From Singulisphaera sp. GP187 (GTDB taxonomy: Bacteria > Planctomycetota > Planctomycetia > Isosphaerales > Isosphaeraceae), in the NCBI RefSeq assembly GCF_900129635.1, contig NZ_FSRB01000001.1, positions 3,387,501 to 3,451,500 of the forward strand: DNA of 64,000 nucleotides, read 5' to 3'. The notes below the pieces were generated by a model. That model made no database searches and was not told where the DNA came from. It saw only the letters and a list, made by a program, of their open reading frames with translations. The translations under genes and the position numbers were made by a program. Below, in pieces: positions 18,590 to 27,403 of the stretch (within the stretch, counting starts at the first letter, position 1; every line of letters begins with the position of its first letter).

Positions 18590-20485
18590 ATAGGGGTAGG
18601 GAGAGCGGATTACGCTCCCCCTCCCTCCAAACCGTACGGGCGGATCTCCCGCATACGGCTTTCCCGTTGGTGGTTTTACCTCAAAGAGGATTGACTGGCT
18701 AACTCATGGGCTCGTTCCAAGCTGAAAAGTCCATGGTCGGCAAAGAAGGCGTTGGGCCAACGTTGATGGTCGGTGCCACGACCGCGGCCTCGTTTCTTCA
18801 TCCGTTTACGGAGCAGACTCCGCAGACGCATGCGGATCCAGCCGTCGAGTCGTTCAAACGTCCACTTGTGGCTGTGCTTGAAGTATTCAAACCAGCCACG
18901 AAGCGTTGGGTTGAGGCTAGCGATGATCGCGGAGAGGCTGCCCCCGGTCGTACGCGTGGTCTTCGTCCGGACCGTCTCCTTGAACTTGTCCAGGCTCTTC
19001 GGTCGCGGGCGGCGTGTGCCGTCCTCAAACCGGTAGCCCAGGAAGTCGAAGCTTTCGGTCCTGACGGCGATGATCCGCGTCTTGGTGGGATGCAGGGTCA
19101 GGCCGGCCGAGGCCGTCCACTCCTGCACCACCGCCATCGCTTGGGCCGCTTCCTCCGAGCTTCGACACAGGATCACGACGTCGTCCGCGTAGCGCACCAT
19201 CTCGAAACCCGATTCGGCCATCAGGTGGTCGAGCGGATCAAGGTAGATGTTGCTCAACAGCGGGCTGATCACCGCACCCTGCGGCGTCCCCTGTTCGGGC
19301 GTCGATACCTCCAGGTCGTCGAGGACGCCCTGGTGCAGGAACGCGTCGATCAAGTTCAGCACCTTCCCGTCCGCTACCTTCTTGGCGACCAGCGCCAGCA
19401 GGCGGTCGTGGGGGATCGTGTCGAAATCGCTCTTCAAGTCGGCATCTACCACATGGGTGAATCCGCCTTTAAGCAGCTCGTCCACCCGCCGCAGCGCGTC
19501 CTTGCATCCCCTGCCGGGGCGAAAGCCGTAGCTGTGCGCGGCGAAGTCACGCTCGAAGATCGGTTCCAACACCTGCCGGAGTGCCGTCTGGACCACCCGG
19601 TCGCGGACGGTGGGAATCCCGAGCGGACGCTTCTCCTGGTTTCCTGGTTTGGGAATCCAGTGTCGGCGGATCGCTTGCGGACGGTAGGTTCCCGTACGCA
19701 GGGCGTCGCTGAGATCCTTCAGGTTCTCTTCCAGGCGGTCCTCGAACATCGTCACGGTCACGTGGTCCACGCCCGCGGCACCCTCGTTGGCGGCGACTCG
19801 AGAGTATGCCGTATACAGGGCGCGTTGCGGGTGGACCTTGTCCATCAGGCTATACCAGACTCCACCTTTGACCCCCTCGATGAGGGCCGTCAACATCCGC
19901 TCCGTCCAGACCGTCGGTTCGACCCAGACCCATGGGATCGGGATCTCTCTGGCGCGCCTAGCCCTCGCGGGCACTGCCTCCAGTGGGAATTCCTTCGCAT
20001 CGGACATCGCGTCTCCACCTCCCTGCACCCCTTCGCTCCACCGGAGTTACCCGGCTTCTGCGCTACTATGGGTGCTCTGACTCCTGGACCCCCGGCTCTT
20101 CGTATCCTTATCAGGGACAATGAACACCGGCTTTGGCGAGGTCCAGGTCTCCCTGTGTTTCGTCATCGAACCTTCCGATCATTCCGTCTCCAACAACCTA
20201 CTGTCGTCCCGACGCCATTCTGGGGTTTTGTGCGTCGGTCTTACCGGACCACATCACTGTGGACGCCCTTTCTGAGGGGCCATGCGTCAATTGGGCTTCG
20301 CCATCGAGGAGCAGGCTCGCCACGACAGTCGGCCGAATCGAGTTTACTTGCGTTACGGACTGATCGTTCACCTACGGTTGCTTCCCACCCCGCCTCGCGG
20401 CGACGCAGTTACCCTCGGTTACGAAGTGCCAGAACACTTCGGCAGGAACTCACACCCTGCGGATTCAATGCAATTACAGGCGCAC
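18590..20485 (-). mobile_element. Group II intron, copy B
   Basis: Same length (1,896 bp), orientation and boundaries as copy A at 6273-8168: GTGCGCC at the 5' end (20485), domain V at 18629-18662, and ...CCCCTAT at the 3' end. Two differences from copy A were noticed, both inside the reverse transcriptase gene, one of them silent. Near-identity indicates recent spread, or correction between copies. Confidence 0.9.
18676..20007 (-). CDS. ltrA: Group II intron reverse transcriptase/maturase, copy B
   Basis: 443 residues, identical to copy A except Asp instead of Glu at residue 176. The YADD catalytic box (273-276) and maturase domain X are intact, so this copy should be active. Same ribosome binding site and start as copy A. 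Confidence 0.95.
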   Translation of the reverse strand: MSDAKEFPLEAVPARARRAREIPIPWVWVEPTVWTERMLTALIEGVKGGVWYSLMDKVHPQRALYTAYSRVAANEGAAGVDHVTVTMFEDRLEENLKDLSDALRTGTYRPQAIRRHWIPKPGNQEKRPLGIPTVRDRVVQTALRQVLEPIFERDFAAHSYGFRPGRGCKDALRRVDELLKGGFTHVVDADLKSDFDTIPHDRLLALVAKKVADGKVLNLIDAFLHQGVLDDLEVSTPEQGTPQGAVISPLLSNIYLDPLDHLMAESGFEMVRYADDVVILCRSSEEAAQAMAVVQEWTASAGLTLHPTKTRIIAVRTESFDFLGYRFEDGTRRPRPKSLDKFKETVRTKTTRTTGGSLSAIIASLNPTLRGWFEYFKHSHKWTFERLDGWIRMRLRSLLRKRMKKRGRGRGTDHQRWPNAFFADHGLFSLERAHELASQSSLR

Positions 20486-20613
20486 TCCCCGACGCTCCGC
20501 GTCGTCTGGCCGTCGCAAGCCGAGGACGCGGAGCGTCCCAGACTTCATTCCCACGGGGGACCGTGGGATCGAGTCGCGAGCGGCTTCCTAGCCCTGGATC
20601 GGGCCGTTGTTAA
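20486..20613. repeat. Dispersed palindromic repeat, right arm (copy B)
   Basis: This copy keeps the full right arm: the GACGCTCCGCGTC hairpin next to the intron, its partner GCGGAGCGTC, and a terminal hairpin ATTCCCACGGGGGACCGTGG that copy A has lost. Confidence 0.7.
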
Positions 20614-21449
20614 TTTACACATAAACATGCAATAAAATTGCACAGAATCTTTCGGCTGACGCAATCCTCTCTCTTGGAGCAGGCGTTGACTCCATTCGTC
20701 CCACTCGCGGTCGAGAGGGGGGATTGGCTCGGTCCGGTAGTCAATCTCCAGGTCGTAGTTGGCCCGCTCGTAGGCGACATCCAACACGGCTTGGAGATCC
20801 AACGGCACGTCGGGATCACCGGCGTGAAGGGGGATTGTCACTTTGGAGAGTCGCTGCGACAGCCGGATCGGCCAGAGGAGTCCTTTGGGGCGTGACTCTT
20901 GACGTGAAATGTGCACCATGCATTCGCATGGCTGAATAATTTTACGAATAGGTTGGGGGGGACCGCCGCGTAGGAGGTCGATTTCCACCCAATGGCTCGG
21001 TGAGTTCAAGACTTCTCGCCTTTTCCGGTCGAAGCTCAGTCGGCCCTGCGATCCGGAAACCTTGTTGGAGGGGCTCACCACCTCGATCACGGTCACCAGG
21101 TGTCGCCGTTCGCGATCGATGATTTCCAGCCGGGCCTCGTGGATGTCTTCCGCAAAGAGCGTGGTGGCCACAATCGGTTCGGCGACGTCAACCGCGATGT
21201 CTCCACCGGTTTCCCATGGCCTGGCGTCCCCTCCGGGTCTCATCCCAATGAGAATTTCGGGAATGTTGCCCGAACGCCCTGGGTCGGTTTCATCGGAGAT
21301 ATAGACACGTTCTTCGATACGGACCAAATATTTGGGCCGAAGAAGCGAGCCGAGGATTTCGCTGGCGATCGAGATAATGCGGTGATGAACGTCGGGCCAG
21401 CGTCGAGGGTCCCAAGGTACGGATCCATACCCGGGGATGGCGATGGCAT
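20545..21449 (-). pseudogene. DUF4058 family gene, frameshifted near the start
   Basis: The family start MPSPSPGMDPYLG is encoded from ATG 21449. After about 13 codons the reading frame moves by one base near 21408-21416, and the rest (DPRRWPDVHHRIISIA, then KYLVRIEERVYISDE) continues in another frame to 20545. One missing base explains it. The C-terminus normally ends close to LLQERGLR; here it runs on for about 35 residues into the intron-flanking repeat, so the native stop seems lost too. The family is unknown in function but common in planctomycetes and cyanobacteria. A sequencing error cannot be excluded for the frameshift. Confidence 0.75.
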
Positions 21450-21634
21450 TGCAAGAGACTCCCGACAAACCGACCCAGGAGAATGAAGTCCGATGCGTTG
21501 TCCTCATGCCCCATTCAATCGGGTCATGACGGGCCTGGGCATACCGGCCTCCCTTAAGGCGGCGCGAGCCACTCGACTGAAACAACTCGACATACTTGAA
21601 ACAAACATCAACAAGAATCGGCAACTAAGCCGTC

Positions 21635-21710
21635 GGTCTCGGTTTTCTCTGATTTTCTGATAGGTAATCGCGGGGATGTAAAGGCCGCTGGGTGCCACGG
21701 GTTGGACTCA
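21635..21710 (+). repeat. Dispersed repeat, copy 1
   Basis: Starts GGTCTCGGTTTTCTCTGATT and ends with TGGGTGCCACGGGTTG. A close copy lies at 32581-32656 with scattered substitutions. The IS4 element begins inside its end. Confidence 0.75.
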
Positions 21711-23238
21711 CAATAGTGTCCGGGATTGACCTTCATCAAATCTTCGCTTGCGCTTTTGGTTACGGTCGGCCACAGTATTCGTCATGGCGGCCAAGAAACC
21801 ACCCCTGGTTGACACTCCCCCTTCCCAGCGACCTGAACGGGTCGGGGCACCGGGGTGGCTCTCTCGTGATTTGCCCATCTGGCCCGATCAAGTGGTCGGG
21901 GCCAAGCACATCCATTCGATCGAACGGCTCATCGCACAACTTCGCGACCAGGACCCCCATGGCAACCGCGACCTCTTCCTCGACGACGTCTTCGTTGCCA
22001 TGCTCCTGGCCTTCTTCAACCCCACTCTGCGGACCCTCAGGACGAGCGAGGATTTCAGCCAAACCCGACAAGCCCAAAAATTCCTCTCGATCCAGAAACT
22101 CTGCAAAAGCACCCTCTCCGACTTCAATAAGTTGGCCGACCACACTCGCTTGCAGCCGATCCTCGATCAGCTCCGACGCAACGTTCTCAAGCCCAGTCCC
22201 AACCCGAACCAGGCCGCCGATCCCCTGAGCTCGCTTCACCGCCAGGTCCTCGCCGTCGATGGCACCTTCCTTCATGCCGCCGCCTCAGTGGCCTGGAGCG
22301 TCCGCCGCCGCGGCGGCAAGACCGGCGCTCGCCTCGACTTCCATGTCGATGCCCAAACCTGGCTCCCCGAGCTGATCGTCGTCCCCGAGGCCGGCCAGAG
22401 CGAGGCGACCACCGCCGCGTACTCCATCACCCCCGGGGCGATCCATCTCTACGACCGGGGGATCTTCAGCTTCAAGCTGATCAAGGCCCACGTAGAACCG
22501 GCGGCGGATTTCGTGATGCGGTTCCGGAAACCCGGAGAACGCACCCCCAACCTCGAGACGACCGAGACGAGGGAACTCACCCAAGAGGCCCGCGACGCGG
22601 ACGTCATCTCCGATCGACTGGTCCGTTTTCCCGGCTCGACGCATCGCAAACCGCTGGGCATCGTCCTTCGCGAAGTGGTCAGCGTCCCCAAGGATGACCC
22701 CGAGAATCCGGTCTACCTCTTGACGACCCTGCTCGAGCCTGACGCATCAATCATCGGAGTATTATATCGTCATAGATGGCAAGTTGAACTGTTTTTCCGC
22801 TGGCTGAAAAGCTACGCCCGGTTCGATCATCTGATCAGTCACAGCCGCGAGGGTGTGCTGTTGAGCTTCTACGTCGCCGTGATCGGCGTCACGCTCATGT
22901 GCATCCATACAGGAAATCGCCCCAGCAAGTATATGTTTAGCCTGCTGGGAATGGTGGCCAACGGAACGGCGACGATGGACGAGATCATGCCGATCCTTCG
23001 CGAGCGGGAGCGTCAGTGCCAATTACAGCGTGACCGCGTTGCGCGGAAGCGTGCCGAAAAACCCAAATAAGCGATCAGGGCCCGTCCACGCGCTGCGGAC
23101 GAGGTCATGCCGCGGCATGCGCCGGGATCGCCCTCCAAACCGAAGGAGGCGGCTGCAAGGCTGTTCAAATCGAATTATTCTGGGATGTCCTGACGAAAAG
23201 CCTCCTCGCCATCAGGAATCCCGGACACTATTGTGAGT
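21706..23238 (+). mobile_element. IS4-family insertion sequence
   Basis: 1,533 bp with perfect 22-bp terminal inverted repeats containing CACAATAGTGTCCGGGATT at 21706-21727 and 23217-23238. Outside the ends the inverted symmetry continues through the host palindromic repeat (TGGGTGCCACGGGTTG) to 21687 and 23257, with one mismatch. No clean target duplication could be defined because of this. Confidence 0.85.
21784..23070 (+). CDS. IS4-family transposase
   Basis: 428 residues from ATG 21784. DDE residues are visible as AVDGTFLHAAA, HLYDRGIFSF and the IS4 signature Y-x2-R-x3-E-x6-K in YRHRWQVELFFRWLK near residue 325. The frame is intact with no stop, so it may be functional. It catalyses excision and insertion of the element. 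Confidence 0.93.
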   Translation: MAAKKPPLVDTPPSQRPERVGAPGWLSRDLPIWPDQVVGAKHIHSIERLIAQLRDQDPHGNRDLFLDDVFVAMLLAFFNPTLRTLRTSEDFSQTRQAQKFLSIQKLCKSTLSDFNKLADHTRLQPILDQLRRNVLKPSPNPNQAADPLSSLHRQVLAVDGTFLHAAASVAWSVRRRGGKTGARLDFHVDAQTWLPELIVVPEAGQSEATTAAYSITPGAIHLYDRGIFSFKLIKAHVEPAADFVMRFRKPGERTPNLETTETRELTQEARDADVISDRLVRFPGSTHRKPLGIVLREVVSVPKDDPENPVYLLTTLLEPDASIIGVLYRHRWQVELFFRWLKSYARFDHLISHSREGVLLSFYVAVIGVTLMCIHTGNRPSKYMFSLLGMVANGTATMDEIMPILRERERQCQLQRDRVARKRAEKPK

Positions 23239-23424
23239 ACAACCCGTGGCACCCAGCGCAGCGGAGTAAGCGGTTACAGATTGACGATCCGAGATACCGA
23301 GCGTAACCCGATCGCTTACTCCGCTGCGCTGCGAGAACGTCCTCGCTCCGAGTGCGATTGGCGTCGGCAACGGGCTCGGGTAAGCTGGGCGAAGCGGTCG
23401 GCTCGATGTTGAGGGGCACTACTC
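23239..23424. repeat. Palindromic repeats between the IS4 element and the DUF1501 gene
   Basis: Right after the IS lies the host repeat half ACAACCCGTGGCACCCAGC (to 23257). A perfect 16-bp inverted repeat follows, CGCAGCGGAGTAAGCG at 23257-23272 and its complement at 23313-23328, with a 40-base loop. The promoter of the DUF1501 gene must lie near here, but no clear box was found. Confidence 0.7.
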
Positions 23425-24741
23425 ATGATCGAGGTGTTCGGGGGGTACGACAGGACCTGCGCCGGGGTGAGCCGACGGAGCATCCTTCGCGCCGGGGGGC
23501 TCGCACTGGCCGGGTTGACCGGGTTTCCACGCCTTGCCAGCGCAAGTGGCCTCGACCGGAGCAACGAGACGGCCGTCATTCAGGTGATCCTCGATGGCGG
23601 GCCGTCCCAGATCGAGACCTACGACCCGAAACCCAATGCACCGGCCGAGTTCCGCGGCGAGTTCCGGGCGATTCCGACCGCGGTCCCCGGGATCGCTTTC
23701 TGCGAGCTCTTTCCACGCCAGGCGCGGGTGATGGACAAGCTGGCGATTTTACGAAGCCTGCACCACACGACCTCCGACCACTCGGGCGGAACGCATTGGG
23801 TCATGACAGGGTATCCGTCCAGCGACGCGACCCCGCGCGGCAACGAGCGGCCGAGTTCCGGTTCGATCGCGGCCCGGGTGCTCGGGGCGCGACGGCCGGG
23901 GCTGCCGGCTTACGCCGGGATCCCGCGAACGCCTCGGTTCGGGCAGGCCGCGTATCTCGGCCCCGGCTTCAATCCGTTCTCGCTCGATGGCGACCCGGCC
24001 ACAACGGCCAAAGTCGCGAACCTGGCGCCCCCCGAGGGCCTCTCGCTCGACCGGCTCGACGACCGCCGCGACTTGCTCGCCAAGCTCGACCGGCTCGACC
24101 GTCGCCGCGATGCCTCGGGGATGATGGAAGGGATCGACCGGTTCACGGCCGAGGCCTACGCAATGGTCACCGGACCGGCCGCGCGTCGGGCCTTCGACCT
24201 GTCTCGCGAAGAATCAAAGATACGCGACCGCTACGGCCGGACCTCGATCGGTCAGGCTTGCTTACTCGCCCGCCGGCTGGTCGAGGCCGGGGTCACCTTC
24301 GTGACGGTCACGGACGGGGGCTGGGATCACCACTCCCAGGTTGCCGCCCAGTGCCGTAAGCAGCTTCCGCCGCTCGACGCGGCGATCGCCAGCCTGGTTG
24401 AGGACCTCCACGATCGCGGTCTCGACCAGAACGTGCTGCTCGTCGTCTGGGGCGAATTCGGCCGCACACCGCGAGTGAACGGGACGGGCGGACGCGACCA
24501 CTGGCCCGGCTGCATGAGTGCTCTCATTGCGGGAGGCGGGCTCAGAACCGGACAAGCCGTGGGAGCAACCAACGCGAAGGGGGAGGCGCCGACGGATCGC
24601 CCCTTGCGTCCCGAAGACCTGCTCCGTACAGTTTATCACGTCCTCGGTATCGATCCCGCCGCGGAGTTCCCCAACGAAGCCGGCCGTCCCCTGGCGGTTC
24701 TCAATCAGGGCCAGCCCATCGCCGAACTCCTCCGCGGATAA
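23425..24741 (+). CDS. DUF1501 family, Tat-exported sulfatase-fold protein
   Basis: 438 residues. GAGGGG eight bases upstream supports the start. SRRSILRAGG at 17-26 with a hydrophobic stretch is a twin-arginine signal. Family motifs include ILDGGPSQIETYDPKP near 55, HSGGTHWVMTG near 120, and GEFGRTPRVN and GRDHWP toward the C-terminus. DUF1501 proteins have an alkaline-phosphatase/sulfatase-like fold; the substrate is unknown. It heads a same-strand run with the PPC and WD40/cytochrome genes (spacings 97 and 48 bases), so these may form an operon. Confidence 0.9.
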   Translation: MIEVFGGYDRTCAGVSRRSILRAGGLALAGLTGFPRLASASGLDRSNETAVIQVILDGGPSQIETYDPKPNAPAEFRGEFRAIPTAVPGIAFCELFPRQARVMDKLAILRSLHHTTSDHSGGTHWVMTGYPSSDATPRGNERPSSGSIAARVLGARRPGLPAYAGIPRTPRFGQAAYLGPGFNPFSLDGDPATTAKVANLAPPEGLSLDRLDDRRDLLAKLDRLDRRRDASGMMEGIDRFTAEAYAMVTGPAARRAFDLSREESKIRDRYGRTSIGQACLLARRLVEAGVTFVTVTDGGWDHHSQVAAQCRKQLPPLDAAIASLVEDLHDRGLDQNVLLVVWGEFGRTPRVNGTGGRDHWPGCMSALIAGGGLRTGQAVGATNAKGEAPTDRPLRPEDLLRTVYHVLGIDPAAEFPNEAGRPLAVLNQGQPIAELLRG

Positions 24742-24838
24742 GCCGCGCCCGCCATCTTCATCGTTTGCCTGCGCTCTTACCTGCCATCAACGGATGCCCG
24801 TTGATACGATGCCAAGGCCCCTGCCCTCGAGAGCGGCC

Positions 24839-27355
24839 ATGACCACCCCCCTCCGTTCCGCGACTCTGATCGTCCTGCTGTTCGGGATGCTCGGATCCCC
24901 AAGGCCGGTCCATGCCCAGTGGCCCCAGGCCAAACTCAACAGCCTCTCTCGACTCGGCGGCCGCGTCGGCGAGTCGGTCGACGTCACGCTCAACGGAACC
25001 GACCTCGAAGGGGTCCATACCCTCTGGTTCGATCATCCCGGGCTCCGGGCGTTCCATCTCAAAGGAGCGACGTTTCGGGTCGTCGCCGCGCCCGGCACCC
25101 CGGTCGGCCACCACGACCTCCGCGCCGTCGGCAGCTACGGAGTGACCAATCCCCGCACGTTCGTTCTGGGTGACCGGCCCGAGTCGGTGGAGACCGAGCC
25201 CAATAACGTGGTCAGTCAGGCCAACGTCATCGCACTTAATTCGGTCATCAACGGCCTGATCACCGCGGCCGATGTCGACGTCTTCGGATTCGACGGCAAG
25301 GCGGGCCAGCGGTTGCTGATCGAACTGACCGCCGAACGGCTCGAGAGTCGGCTCGACGCCACGATCCACCTGCTCAACGCCGACGGACGAGTGCTGGCGG
25401 AATGCCGCGACGCGCTGGGGGTCGACCCGTTCCTCGACCTGACCTTGCCCGTCGACGGCCGCTACCATATCAAGGTCCACGACGTCGTTTATGGAGGCTC
25501 GGCCGACCACTCCTACCGCCTGACCTTGAGCGACGGCCCCCATCTCGACGCGATTCTCCCCACGGTCGCCACGCCCGGCGTTCCCACCTCGTTCACGCTG
25601 ATCGGGCGCAACCTCGGGGGAACGCCCGCCCCCGACTTGCGGATCGATGGGCGGCCGATCGAACGGAAGACCGTCACGATCACGCCCCCCGCCTCGGGCG
25701 AAATCGATCCGTTGGCCCCTTCGCTCCGCTTCTTCCCATCTCCGGCCGCCCCGCGCCGGGGGTTCGAATACGCTATCACGCTGCCGTCGGGAACGTCGAA
25801 CGCGTTGTTCATCGCCGAGGCCACCGATCCGGTCGTGCTCGAGGCGGAGCCGAACAACGACGACGGTCACGCCCAGCCGGTGACGCTCCCCTGCGACATC
25901 TCCGGCAGCTTCGGCGCTCCCAATGACAGCGACATCTACCGATTCCCCGCGCGCAAGGGCGAAGTCTGGTGGATCGAGGCCACGGCGGAGCGACTCGGTT
26001 CTCCCGCCGATCCGGCGTTCCTGATCCAGCAGGTCGTCGATAAGGCCCCGCCGAAAGATCTGGGCTCGGCCGAGGACACGCCCGACCAAGGGGGCGGAGC
26101 GCGGTTCGGGGTCGGCTCGGTGGATGCCTCGCTCCGCTGGCAGGTTCCCGAGGATGGCACCTACCAGGTGGTCGTCAACGACCTCTACTCCTCGCAACGC
26201 GGTGACCCAAGGCTGGTCTACCGGCTCAACATCCGCCCCGAACGCCCCGATTTCCGGCTCTTCGTGGTTCCGGCCAGCGCCACTCTGGTTGACTCGTTGA
26301 CAATCGCCGCGGGGGGGAGAGCGACCGCGACCGTGGTGGCGTGGCGGACCGATGGCTTTGCCGGCCCGATCCGCGTGGAGGCACGCGACTTGCCGCCCGG
26401 CGTGCGCTGCGAGCCCGTGACGATCGCCGCGGGCCAGGTCGTGGCCCCGGTCGTCTTCGAGGCCGAGGAGTCGGCCAAGCCTCGCGTCGGCACCGTCCAG
26501 CTCGTCGGACGAAGCCGATTCGGCGACCGCAAGGAGGAGCTCAGTTACTTCTCGGGGGCAACCAAGCTTGGGCCGGACCTCGCTCACCCGGCGATCGCCG
26601 GAACCATGATCTGGCCTCCGGGGAATGCAGCGACCCCAACCATGGCCCCCGCGCGAGTGAGTCGTGGGTTCGTCCTGGCCGTGGTCGAAGCCGGCCCGCT
26701 GACGCTCACCGCCTCGCCCCAAACCGTCATCGTGGCCCAAGGCCATCAGCTCAACCTGGCCCTGGCGGTGGCGCGACGGAACGCGTTTGCCGAGTCCGTT
26801 ACCGTCACCGCCGCCGACTTGCCCGCCAACGTCGTCAATGGGACCGCCACCATCGCCAAGACGGAGACGACCGGCACTCTCCCGCTCTTTGTGGCCAAGA
26901 CCGTCGCGCCCGGCGAATACACGTTCCTCGTTCGAGGCACCGGCCCCTTCCCGTTCAGTAAGGATCCGAACGCGAAGACAAAGTCGAATATCACTCTGAA
27001 CGAACCCTCGAACGCAATCCGGCTGGTGGTCCGCCCCGCGCCGTTGACCTTGACGGTGAACAATCAAGGGGGAGCCCTCAAACAAGGGGGTACCCTGGAA
27101 GTGGACCTGACAATCGCCCGCCTCGGTGGGTTCGCCGACAACCTGACCGTGACCCTCGTCGCCCCCCCTGCCCTGAAGCTTTCGGCCCCGCCGGTGACGA
27201 TCAGCGCCAGCCAGACGACGGCCAAGTTCGTGGTCCAGGCGGCCGCCGACAGCCCCGTCGGCGCCGGGGCCGGAGTGGCCGTTCGCGCGGTCGCGACGGT
27301 CCGGGGAGAGCCGATCGAGGTGGATGAACCGCTGGTCCTGACTCTTGGCAAATAA
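24839..27355 (+). CDS. Secreted PPC-domain protein
   Basis: 838 residues from ATG 24839, which directly precedes a good signal peptide (MTTPLRSATLIVLLFG, cleavage near VHAQ). ATG 24794 is an alternative. Two pre-peptidase C-terminal domains begin at ETEPNN near residue 118 and LEAEPNN near 338; several Ig-like beta domains make up the C-terminal half. PPC domains are secreted beta sandwiches that mediate binding or folding. Always found beside DUF1501 and cytochrome-WD40 genes in planctomycetes, but the joint role is not known. Confidence 0.85.
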   Translation: MTTPLRSATLIVLLFGMLGSPRPVHAQWPQAKLNSLSRLGGRVGESVDVTLNGTDLEGVHTLWFDHPGLRAFHLKGATFRVVAAPGTPVGHHDLRAVGSYGVTNPRTFVLGDRPESVETEPNNVVSQANVIALNSVINGLITAADVDVFGFDGKAGQRLLIELTAERLESRLDATIHLLNADGRVLAECRDALGVDPFLDLTLPVDGRYHIKVHDVVYGGSADHSYRLTLSDGPHLDAILPTVATPGVPTSFTLIGRNLGGTPAPDLRIDGRPIERKTVTITPPASGEIDPLAPSLRFFPSPAAPRRGFEYAITLPSGTSNALFIAEATDPVVLEAEPNNDDGHAQPVTLPCDISGSFGAPNDSDIYRFPARKGEVWWIEATAERLGSPADPAFLIQQVVDKAPPKDLGSAEDTPDQGGGARFGVGSVDASLRWQVPEDGTYQVVVNDLYSSQRGDPRLVYRLNIRPERPDFRLFVVPASATLVDSLTIAAGGRATATVVAWRTDGFAGPIRVEARDLPPGVRCEPVTIAAGQVVAPVVFEAEESAKPRVGTVQLVGRSRFGDRKEELSYFSGATKLGPDLAHPAIAGTMIWPPGNAATPTMAPARVSRGFVLAVVEAGPLTLTASPQTVIVAQGHQLNLALAVARRNAFAESVTVTAADLPANVVNGTATIAKTETTGTLPLFVAKTVAPGEYTFLVRGTGPFPFSKDPNAKTKSNITLNEPSNAIRLVVRPAPLTLTVNNQGGALKQGGTLEVDLTIARLGGFADNLTVTLVAPPALKLSAPPVTISASQTTAKFVVQAAADSPVGAGAGVAVRAVATVRGEPIEVDEPLVLTLGK

Positions 27356-27403
27356 GGGCGTAAGTCTCACGCCGCTCGCATCCGACAGAGGAGAGAGATC
27401 CCA

